Assembly: GCA_963556145.1 (NCBI GenBank)
Contig: OY744472.1
Location: 4,650,001-4,714,000, forward strand
Direction of reading: 5' to 3'
From: Hygrocybe punicea
Taxonomy: Eukaryota; Basidiomycota; Agaricomycetes; Agaricales; Hygrophoraceae
Length of the DNA: 64,000 bases
How positions within the stretch are numbered: position 1 is the first letter of the stretch; every line of letters begins with the position of its first letter. This document shows positions 20,930 through 29,985 of the stretch, one piece after another. The notes beneath the pieces were generated by a model. It searched no databases, was not told where the DNA came from, and saw only the letters and a program-made list of their open reading frames with translations. The translations under genes were made by a program, and so were the position numbers.

Positions 20930-23170
20930 TTGGGTTTCAACATGCATTTTGCAAATGGTGCCTGTACCATCAGAGCGCCGGATGGAAATGTTGTAGGCCA
21001 CATTCTGAAGGATGCTAGTGGCCTTTATCACATCATCAGTGAGGATGTAGCAGCAAATGCACTGGAGACCATCACCCTCAATCAACTCCACTGTCGCATG
21101 GGACACATTGCCCCTGATACTGCCAGATGCATGGTCAGCAAGGGCTTCATCACTGGCGTGCAGCTTGATGAATCCGCTGATTCCCCCACTTTCTGCGAGT
21201 CTTGCATTTACACAAAAGCCACACAAAAACCGGTTCCCAAGCTGAGGGAAGGCAATAGAGCAAGCAAGCTAGGCAGGGAAGTGCACAGTGATATATGGGG
21301 ACCAGCCCCCATCGCTACACTGTGACGGCGAGTGTGGTTGTAGATCCGAATGGGAATCTACTGTGAAGGGTGATCAGCTAGTAGAAGTGATCAAAGGAGT
21401 GGCAAGTAGATAATCTGAGGTCACGTAAGTGGGAACCGGAGAGGATTGGACCTTTCCAATTGGTCGGGTTGGTTTCCGATTGATCGGGTTGGTGTCCGAT
21501 TGGTCGGGTTGGTCGGGTTGGTTTCTGGATTGATTTGGGTGTCGGATCTGGTTGGGTCGTGGAGTTGACAAAGAGTATTTAGGGATAGTAAGGGTGGGTT
21601 TGTTATGGGATAACGGAAAGTGGTGAGAGACTTAGTACGAAGGGGTTCTGTGCGTTTTGGGGTGAAGAGTCAACTTGTATTATTGGTACAACTATCTCTA
21701 CATTTTATAGTACTTAAACAAGGCGGTGCTCTGCACAGGCCAGTTAGGAGAAGAGGCAGTAAACATCAAATCTACTGAAACATATCAACCCGATCAGTGT
21801 CTCTACGAAACGTGATAGGAACTGTAGTATAGGAGTGAACCGGTGTTGATGATCGTCGTGATGAGAACATATACAATCGGGTTGAGCACCACCCTGTGTT
21901 ACGGATCGGATCCGGATCCGGGTTTGGTGGATTTTGGAACGTATTTCGATCGGGTTCGTTATAGGTCTTTGTGCGGATTCAGGTTGTGTCGTATATGTCG
22001 GGTTTTCGTGTATAGAGGGACCCTGCCCTCTACAACACTCCATGGCTGGCGGTACTATGTCAGCTTCATAGACGACAAAATGCGACTCACCAGCATAATG
22101 CTAATGAGGAACAAGAGTGAAACCCTCCAGGCCTACAAGAAATTTGAGGCCCATCTCCTCATGCAATTTGGGAAAGGTGTCATAGTTTTCAACTCCAATC
22201 AAGGAGGGGAGTACACTAGCAAAGCATTCACTGTCCACCTGCAAAAAAATGGTACTCACCAGAAACTGAATGTCCATGATACCCCACAGCATGCCAGGGT
22301 CTCCGAGCATTTCAATCACACTCTCATCAAATGCATCTGCACCATGCTCCATGCAAGTGGACTGCCGAGGTCATTGTGGGGACAAGCAGCCCATCATGCC
22401 ATTTGGCTGATGAACTGGACCCCGACCAGGGCCCTGAATGACATGACACCTTTCAAAGCCACCACCGGTAGTAAGCCGAACGTTGCTGGAATTTGCAAAT
22501 GGGGAGAAAAGGTGTGGATTCAAGTCGAAAAGGGCAACAAACTTGGAGGCTGCATCCACCCTTGGCGATGGGTGGGCTTTGATGACAACAGCAAAGGTGC
22601 TAGGATCTATTGGCCAGACTCCAAAACGGTGTCTGTTGAATGTAACATCTACATGAGAAATGACCAAGAACCGATGGAGCATCTTGAGGGTGAGGACTGG
22701 ACCTTTGAGTGGGAAGAAGTACCCGAGAAAAATGTACCGGCATCTGAAGACGACCCTCAACCTCAGGTCCCACCAGTCAAAGCTGAGCAAGATGCTACCT
22801 CCACTGACGCTCAGCCTATTATGGCCCCCAGAATGCCTGCAACCCAGCCTGCCATTCCTCAAAAGACAACAAAGCAACAAAGTTGATCCTGACAACATCC
22901 TACCTGAAGGCTCCAGGCATGTCAAGAAACCTAGTCAGCGAGTCACCAACCTCACTACTGGCAAGGGACAGACATCTAACAAACCAGCCAACCCTCTGAT
23001 AACCACCGGTGTGCAACTACCAAACTTAAGTCCAGAGCTAGGAGTCGATGAAGGTAACACAGATTATGAATGGACGCTGATGGCCATGGACGAATGCCCT
23101 GAGGAGTATTCACTGGTATTGGAAATTGGCGACACTGAGGCAATTTAACCATGCACCTTGAGCGAGGCTA
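20930..23170 (+). pseudogene. Copia-2 integrase and linker, interrupted by a solo LTR
   Basis: The HHCC zinc region (LHCRMGH and FCESCIYTKA) lies at about 21085-21225. The first catalytic aspartate follows in HSDIWGPAP near 21290. The frame is then cut by a solo LTR at 21321-22034. It resumes with YYVSFIDDKMRLT (second aspartate region) and NSNQGGEYTS, where the usual SDNGGEY reads SNQGGEY. Then come RSLWGQAAHHAIWLMN and the C-terminal WVGFDDNSKGARIYWP. A frameshift near 22880 and stops TAA and TGA at 23146-23178 end the stretch before the TRIM insertion. Confidence 0.9.
21321..22034 (-). mobile_element. solo LTR (714 bp), related to the Gypsy element at 29-34 kb
   Basis: It reads TGTGACGGCGAGTGTGG at the left and CCCTCTACA at the right, with a 4-bp duplication ACAC (21317-21320 and 22035-22038). 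The first 80 bases match the reverse complement of the Gypsy LTR end closely. The middle diverges and it is about 100 bp longer than the 613-bp LTR, so it is a sister family in inverse orientation. No internal region remains, as expected after LTR-LTR recombination. Confidence 0.82.
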
Positions 23171-23182
23171 AATGCTGACCGG

Positions 23183-23339
23183 TGTAGTAGTGGTGCCTGG
23201 GCTGTCACGAGACCCAGGTCCCACAGTTGGGTTCCCTTAGGTAGTGATTCCTGTCTTAGTCGATCCATCTATCCCATCCACCTCAGCCATTCCATGTGAT
23301 TCCATCCCCGATCCCGAGAGGTCCCTCGGGACCACTCCA
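23183..23339 (+). repeat. TRIM-1 5' LTR
   Basis: 157 bp. Three bases after it comes TGGTGATGAGAGC, a candidate primer site, followed by GATTCGAGCC, which resembles the complement of a tRNA T-loop region. Confidence 0.88.
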
Positions 23340-23981
23340 TCGTGGTGATGAGAGCGCGATTCGAGCCACACCACCAGAGACCACACCATTCCACTTGCAC
23401 AGACCCTTTTTGAGTACAGCAACAGAGATTTTCGAGCACAGAGAACACCCCCGAGAGCCCACCCGCATGATTCCACGCAGCACCCCAATGCAAAACCATA
23501 TAAAAAACAGTCTCCGAAGGCCCAAGCGTTACGTCCGAATCGTTCTACATGCCCCACGACCATCTTCACAAATTTTTGCCCATCCTCACCAATCCGCACA
23601 GCCACCTCGCACAGCCACATCACCAACTGCATCCACCAAGAATCCGCCCACCCACGCGCACCCACAGCACCCCACCCTCGTTAAAACACCCCCAAGAGGT
23701 TGCCGAGCCGGACGATGTATCCAACAATGCCGTCGCACAGCCAGGCGCGCCCTCGATATCACCGTCCCCGTGTTCGACTCACCATTTTTCATTCAGACGC
23801 CCACAGGTTCACTACTGGATACACAGACGCTTGAAACCCCCCCGCGTCCGTACGGCAGCTCTACCCACCCCGTATTCACCTGCGCCATCCTCACCAACAC
23901 CGTTGTCACGCCCACACATCCCCTGCCGCTTCGTCCAACCATCACGCCGCCGCATCAACTCGCAATCCTCGCCCACGCCGG

Positions 23982-24128
23982 TGTAGTAGTGGTGCCTGTC
24001 ATGTCACGTGACCTGGACCTTAGTCAGTAGCCAGTTCTGGATGTAGTAGAGAGTTCTCCATCCCATCCACCTTGACCTTTCCGTGCGATTCCATCCTTGA
24101 TCCCGAGAGGTCCCTTGGGACCACTCCA
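23982..24128 (+). repeat. TRIM-2 5' LTR
   Basis: 147 bp, followed by the same TGGTGATGAGAGC candidate primer site as in TRIM-1. Confidence 0.86.
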
Positions 24129-24415
24129 TCGTGGTGATGAGAGCGCGATTCGAGCCATGCCACCGGAGACCACAACATTCCACTTGCACAGACCCTTTTT
24201 GACTACAGCAACAGAGATTTTCGAGCACAGAGTACCCCCCCGAGAGCCCACCCGCGCGATTCCATGCAGCACACCCATGCAAAACACTACAAAAGATAAT
24301 CTCCGATGGCCCCAGCAATACGTCCGCATCATTCTACATGCCCCGCGACCATCTTCACGACTTTTTGTCCATCCTCACCATTCCGCACAGCCACCTCGCG
24401 CAGCCACGTCACCAG

Positions 24416-25039
24416 TAGTGTTGTTGGCAAAACTGCGCCATTTTGCCGCGCCTGGCGTGGCGCTTGGCGATCGCCACAGTGGCGCAATATTGGTGGTTGG
24501 CAATACTTGGCGCAACTCATGCTAATTTGAATTTTCTGGGGGCAAAATCAATGCAAAGCCCCTTTTTTATATTACTTTTCACTCCATGTCGTCTTCAAAA
24601 AAGCCTCCTGGTGGTCGTGCTGCTGATAGCTTTATTGAAGAACACTTCGCAAAGCAAGGCCACAAGCATCCCACCACGAAACGATGGCAGATGAAGTGTA
24701 ACTACTGCCAGACATCAGAGAGGGGGATGGATTAGGTCCGGAGGTCGATATAGCTGAAGTGTACGACCTAGCAGAGTTGGATGGCATTAAAAAGGGTGTT
24801 GTACCTCTCAGCCAAGAGGAGGAGAGTTCAGTTCACGGAGACAAAGGACCTGGTGGAGAGGAATGGGATTCAAAATCTCTGTTACTATCCCTTGGCTTGT
24901 AGCTACAGATGTCCTAGAAAATGAAAAACGGCTGTCGCCAGTTGCGCCAGTGTCGCCAGCATTCGCCAACCCCTCCCCAACTATGTTTTGCCGCGCCGGC
25001 GCTTGGCGCTTGCTTGTTCGAGTTTTGCCCACAACACTA
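24416..25039 (+). mobile_element. hAT-6: 624-bp deletion derivative of an autonomous hAT
   Basis: The ends are TAGTGTTGTTGGCAAAACT and the inverted AGTTTTGCCCACAACACTA, with a perfect 8-bp duplication GTCACCAG (24408-24415 and 25040-25047). Unlike the other hAT elements here it keeps coding remnants of the transposase ends. Subterminal GGCGC/GCGCCA words are frequent. Confidence 0.92.
24586..24902 (+). pseudogene. hAT transposase remnant with BED-type zinc finger start
   Basis: The frame from ATG 24586 has 49 codons. It contains ADSFIEEHF, GHKHPTTKRWQMKC and a CxxC pair (KCNYCQ), as in the start of a BED zinc finger, the N-terminal DNA-binding domain of hAT transposases. It stops at 24733. 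In another frame, an acidic C-terminal tail (LAELDGIKKGVVPLSQEEE) runs to a stop at 24900. The central catalytic RNase H-like region and dimerisation domain are deleted. Confidence 0.68.
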
Positions 25040-26196
25040 GTCACCAGCTTCGCCCACCAAAAACCCGACCAACCACGCCCAACCACGGCACCCCACACTC
25101 CTTAGAAGACCCCCACGAGGTTGCCGAGCCGGACAACGTATCCAACAACGCCGTCGCGCAGCCAGGCGCGCCCTCGATATCACAGTCCCCGTGTTCGACT
25201 TACCCTTTTTCATTAGGACACCCACAGGCGCGCTAATCAACACACAGACGCTCACAGTACCCCCGCGTTTGCACGAAAGCCCCACCTACCCCGTCCTAAC
25301 CTGCGCTGTCCTCACCAAACCCCGTTCCCACCCCCAACCATCCTTTGCCGCGTCGTCCGCCCGCCACGTCATCACATCAGCTAACGCTCCTCGCCCGCGC
25401 CGGCACCTTCTTCCTCGATCCCATGGGCCCAACACAACACGTCCGCGCAAGCTCACTCGCGTCTGCCATCCTCGCGCTACCCCAAAAACCCATGTGCACG
25501 CTAACGACGCGTACCACCCTGTCCAATGGCATGCGACGATGCTCCACATATGCACGTAGCCGCGAGCCCCACATCAACTCGTTTTACGGGCCCACACGCC
25601 CATTCCCGGCGCAATCGACTGCCTCCATGCCAGTACCAAGCGGCAAAACTGGCCCAGCGCGAACGGTACACCCTGCCCCTCCATACCCCATTTATACACA
25701 CATGGCCCCACGTTCCACACCCTCACGAGTCCACGCACCACCACAACGGCCCATCCCCGCGATACGACGACCCCCAACCGCGTACTCAACGACGCGAATC
25801 CATCCGCCCCGCCCCCATGGCCACGGCCCCACCCACGCGACGTACCACGACGGCCATACCCCAAACGGACGCGTTCGCGGCCCCGCCTACGCATTGTACA
25901 GTGGCCCCACGTCCCCCTGCGTCCACCCGTGCCCAACAACCCACCCGCTGAACCCGCGCCGCGCCGTGCCGCTTCTATTTTCACATTCCACCACTTTTTC
26001 CCCACCTTTTTTTGTTCACCACGACCCACCTTTGTTAGATCCATATGGAGTAGACTAGTTTACACCCTTGCTTTTCTTTGTGTGCTCTGCATTCCCTTTT
26101 TTGTTTTCTGCTTTTCTTTCAGTCCTTCCAGTTGGTTTCTGGGCTTTTCTTTCTTTCACTAGCAACAAGGGCGTCGCTACAGAGAGAGGGGGCACT

Positions 26197-26343
26197 TGTA
26201 GTAGTGGTGCCTGTCATGTCACGTGACCTGGACCTTAGTCAGTAGCCAGTTCTGGATGTAGTAGAGAGTTCTCCATCCCATCCACCTTGACCTTTCCGTG
26301 CGATTCCGTCCCTGATCCCGAGAGGTCCCTCGGGACCACTCCA
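26197..26343 (+). repeat. TRIM-2 3' LTR
   Basis: 147 bp, preceded by the purine tract GAGAGAGGGGGCACT. Confidence 0.86.
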
Positions 26344-27142
26344 CCAGGACCCACTGTCTTGACCCCATGGGCATGGCACAACATGCCCGCGTCAGATCCC
26401 TCGCGCCTGAAGTACCAACATGGCCCCAACAGCCCATACCCACGCGAACGACGCGTCCAAACCCACCCAACGAAACGCAACAACGGGCTACCTGCGCGAG
26501 AACCCGTGAGCCCCACGCTGGCTTGTTTCACAGCCCCATACGCCCATTCCCAATGCAATCAAACACCCCCACGCAGGAACTGGGCAGTAAAGTCGCCCCA
26601 ACATGAGCGGCACACCCTGCCCCACCATACCCCGTCCACACACGCGCGGCCCCACGTCCCACACCCCTACATGTTCACGCACCACCACAACGGCCCATCC
26701 CCGCGATACAACAACCCCAAACAACGTATCCGACGACACAAGTCCATCCGCACCAAGCCCATGGCCATATCCCCCACAGCCCCATGCACGGAACGTACCA
26801 TGATGGCCGTGCCCTGAATGGACGCCCCACCCACGTATCATATGGTGACCCCACGTCCCCCCCACGTCGACCCGTGCCCAACGACCCACCCGTTGACCCT
26901 GCGCCGCGCCGTGCTGATTCTGCATTCTACTACCCTTTCTTCATCTTTTTTTCACAATGACCCACCCTTGTTAGATCCATCTGGAGTAGACTAGTCTACT
27001 CTTTATCCTTTTCTCATGCTCTCCCCATTCTGCTTTCTGCTTTTCCTTAGTTCCTGCTGTTTCCTTTTTGTTCTTTTTGTTCCTTTTGTTCCTTTTGTCT
27101 TTTGCTAGCGACGAGGGCATCGCTATGAGAGAGGGGGGCACT

Positions 27143-27299
27143 TGTAGTAGTGGTGCCTGGGCTGTCACGTGACCCAGGTCCCACGGTTGGGTTCCCTTAG
27201 GTAGTGATTCCTGTCTTAGTCGATCCATCTATCCCATCCACCTCAGCCATTCCATGTGATTCCATCCCCAATCCCAAGAGGTCCCTCAGGACCACTCCA
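27143..27299 (+). repeat. TRIM-1 3' LTR
   Basis: 157 bp, paired with 23183-23339. Confidence 0.88.
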
Positions 27300-28035
27300 C
27301 CGGATTGGTTGCTCTGGGAAAAGGGGATCCATGAGGAGCTTGAGATGCTTTGGTAAGTGGGAACCTGGGATTTAGTGGACAAACCTGAAGGAGCAAACAT
27401 TGTTGGGTCAAAGTGGGTTTTTCGTGCAAAGAAGGATGCTGCCAGTGTTATAGTTAGACACAAAGCCCGCTTAGTCGCTCAAGGTTTTTCGCAAGTTCCC
27501 AGGGTGGATTATTTCAATACTTATGTGCCTGTCACCAAGCTCACCTCTGTTCATATGATACTAACCATAGGTGCCCAGTTAGACCTGGAAATGCATCAGA
27601 TCAACATCAAAGGAGTGTATCTCAATGGAGAGCTCAGCAATGATGAAATCATATATATGAAACAACCACCAGGCTACCATGCACTCAATTCCGTTGGAAA
27701 AGTCTGTCGCCTAAACAAAATGTTGTATGGACTGAAGCAGAGCAGCCATCATTGGTACCAAAAGCTTGTTTGTATCCTAGTTGATAACCTTGGATTCAAA
27801 CACTGTGAAGTCGATCAAGCCGTGTTCATACTCAGAGTTGACAATGAATTCACGATAATAGCCATCCATGTGGATGATTGCACCATTGTGGGAAACTCCA
27901 TTCAACTCATCAACAATGCAAAAGCTGGTATACGCAGATTCATTGAAATTTCTGATTTGGGCAAGTTACATTGGCTCCTGGGGATCAAAATCCATCAAGA
28001 CAGGGACACGAGGACCATTCACCTCTCACAATGAT
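27300..28035 (+). pseudogene. Copia-2 reverse transcriptase
   Basis: After the TRIM insertion the frame reads PDWLLWEKGIHEELEML, a stop (TAA near 27354), then VGTWDLVDKPEG and SKWVFRAKKD, and RHKARLVAQGFSQ. The first catalytic region reads QINIKGVYLNG where QMDVKGAYLNG is usual, so a catalytic Asp is Asn. MLYGLKQSSHHWY follows. The second site reads IHVDDCTIVG, intact. It continues to GKLHWLLGIKIHQD and stops at 28032. Confidence 0.93.
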
Positions 28036-28097
28036 TGTACATCAATTCAATAATATGATGATTCAATCTTGAAGACTGTAAGCCAACATCCACACCA

Positions 28098-28690
28098 ATG
28101 GACACTCAGGTACATCTCACCTCATCCCAGTCACCCTCAACCACACATGAGTTTGCTATCATGCATGATGTCCTGTACCTTGAGGCCATCGGATCCTTGA
28201 TGTGGGCATGTCTCAGTACACACCCAGACATTGCTTTCACCGTGACGACACTATCCAAATTCTCCAAGAACCCCAGTCCAGTGCATTGGGAGGCTGCCAA
28301 GCATGTTCTCTGGTATCTCGCCAGAACCACTCACCTTTGGTTGTCCTACAGTAACACCAAGAATGGTCTGATATGCTATGCTGATGCTGATGAAAGCATG
28401 GCAGAAGATCGGTGTGCCATCAATGGCTATGCGTTCATCTTAAATGGGGGAGCCATATCCTGGAGTTGTAAGAAACAAGATATAGTCTTGTTGTCATCGA
28501 CAGAAAGCGAATACATAGCAGCTATGCACGTGGCCAAGGAAGTGCTTTGGCTGTCACTCATATCCCAAGTTTTCAGACCCATTACTTGCCCAACGACACT
28601 CTTCTCCAACAATCAATCCACGATCGCCCTATCGAAGAAACATCAGTACCATGCACACACCAAACACATAGACGTTGATATGCACTCACC
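28098..28690 (+). pseudogene. Copia-2 RNase H, 5' part
   Basis: It shows GSLMWACLSTHPDIAF, HWEAAKHVLWYLART, CYADADESMAEDR (first acidic site), SWSCKKQDIVLLSSTESEY and NNQSTIALSKKHQYHAHTKHIDV. It is cut at about 28690, just before the usual RYHFIR. The remainder lies at 34521-34680. Confidence 0.92.
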
Positions 28691-29178
28691 CACGCTGACC
28701 ACTGAATCAACAAATTGAACAGGTTCCAGCTATCCTTAAAAATGAGCCTGAGATGTTGCGACTTCGCGATGGCTCGCGACCGCTCGTGCGACCTCTCGAT
28801 CATATCGCAGACATCTCTGACAAAGTTGCGGACCAAGAAAGAAAACCTTCAAATCGGATCGAGCCCCGGACTCTCGCATAATCATTCGCCTTTCATATCG
28901 CAGTGCCCCATTTCAGCTTAGATAGACTAACCCGTTTAGAACACTTATTCCATTTCTTCCACCAGACTCCTTTGTCCATCCTTTGTTACAAGATCACCTT
29001 CATCCTCCTTTCAGCACTATTTTTGGCTACGTTTTCATGTGATTCATACATATTCCTTTCTTTCAACCCCTATTAGAGTAAAGTTTCTTTCTCTCCACGC
29101 CTTTCTACTTCGCCTCCAATCTCCGACCATTGACATATAAAATAGCTATGTAGAATACACTTAATAACAAGAGAGCGC

Positions 29179-29791
29179 TGTAGAGGCTCCGGGCCCTCTG
29201 GACCCGAATCCTCTTCATATCCCACTTCGTCCTCGTCCATTCCCATTCACGTATCATCGATTCCGCCCGTTTACGGTCTTTTCCGTCGATTCCGCTCCGG
29301 ATTCCGCCTCCGGAATCGTTCATACTCAAGATGCGATGTCTCTAACGACCCGGAATCAGTACGTATATAGTTACATATGATATATCTTCGTTTCCTGTTA
29401 CTTAGTACATAGCACCATTCCCCCTATACTCCGCTCCACCTCTCTACCATCAGTTACAGCCTTCGCTTGTAGTACATAGTTACTACAGCACAGGATCTCT
29501 CCCAGTAGTATAAAAGATGTACCCTTATACTACAACCTATATATTATCATATCCCACCATATCATATTACATCCTATCGTATTGCATCCCTTCAGTTCTA
29601 CTTCTTAGTCCTCGCTTCGTATCATCTCATTAGTCTTCGTACTCCGCTCCCTTCACTTCCCCTCTGATCCAGAACCCTGGATTCGGGTTGGATTGACTAG
29701 ACTATAGAAAATAAACTCCTCTGATCACTTCTTAGCTGATCACCCTTTCCGTAGATTCCCATTCGGGTCTACAACCACACTCGCCGTCACA
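29179..29791 (+). repeat. Gypsy-like 5' LTR (613 bp)
   Basis: Contains TATAAAAG at 29509-29516 as likely promoter, and an unusual run of ATCATATCCCACCATATCAT at about 29547-29566. Confidence 0.92.
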
Positions 29792-29793
29792 AC

Positions 29794-29810
29794 TGGAGCC
29801 CACCGCGAGG
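29794..29810 (+). promoter_or_regulatory. candidate primer-binding site of the Gypsy-like element
   Basis: TGGAGCCCACCGCGAGG begins two bases after the LTR, as expected for pairing with a tRNA 3' CCA end. The donor tRNA was not identified. Confidence 0.55.
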
Positions 29811-29985
29811 AGTTTATTTCTTTTGTCTTTTCATACCCTCCCCACCGTCGGGTTGGACTTTCATGACGTTTCCCTCTTCTACCCGACTCTAGTTAGTTAG
29901 TTTCGCTTACGACTTCGACCTCGACCTCGAACCTCCTTGACCCGACCCGCTTTCCGACCCGCATCCCGATTTAGACATTCCCGAT

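Larger units (their letters stand above)
18198..20930 (+). pseudogene. Copia-2 gag and protease, interrupted twice
   Basis: The gag start (MSTASTLQAISNSLPSDIPK) is at 18198. It runs through FSAAIKAKGRWGHF to 18367, is cut by hAT-4, resumes at 19223 (DEGTPAPDP, then KNTLLQKMGLAIYY), is cut by hAT-5 at 19527 and resumes at 20345. Removing each hAT and one duplication restores the reading frame at both joints. Protease follows with DSGCTKHISPY at about 20700. A frameshift near 20875 leads to the integrase frame. A stop after the first 28 codons shows decay. Confidence 0.88.
23982..26343 (+). mobile_element. TRIM-2: same family, nested in TRIM-1
   Basis: LTRs of 147 bp lie at 23982-24128 and 26197-26343 with the same ends as TRIM-1 and a different middle (TGTCATGTCACGTGACCTGG). 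The flanks are CCGG (23978-23981) and CCAG (26344-26347), one mismatch. The TRIM-1 interior broken at this point matches the TRIM-2 interior around 25390-25440 (CTCGCCCGCGCCGG..CCCATGGGC), showing that they are paralogues. The long plus-strand frames here are proline- and threonine-rich compositional artefacts. Confidence 0.88.
23183..27299 (+). mobile_element. TRIM-1: miniature LTR retroelement, host of TRIM-2
   Basis: LTRs of 157 bp lie at 23183-23339 and 27143-27299, starting TGTAGTAGTGGTGCC and ending ACCACTCCA. They are flanked by CCGG (23179-23182 and 27300-27303). The purine tract GAGAGAGGGGGGCACT precedes the right LTR. Removing TRIM-2 leaves about 1.75 kb with no gag or pol frame. 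Excision with one duplication rejoins the Copia-2 frame (SEAKC to PDWLLWEKG). It is about 90-95% alike between its two LTRs by eye. Confidence 0.9.

Noticed and set aside
25345..26058. 237-codon Pro/Thr-rich plus frame in TRIM-2
   Set aside because: The matching region of TRIM-1 has a broken frame, and composition explains the openness. TRIMs normally lack genes.
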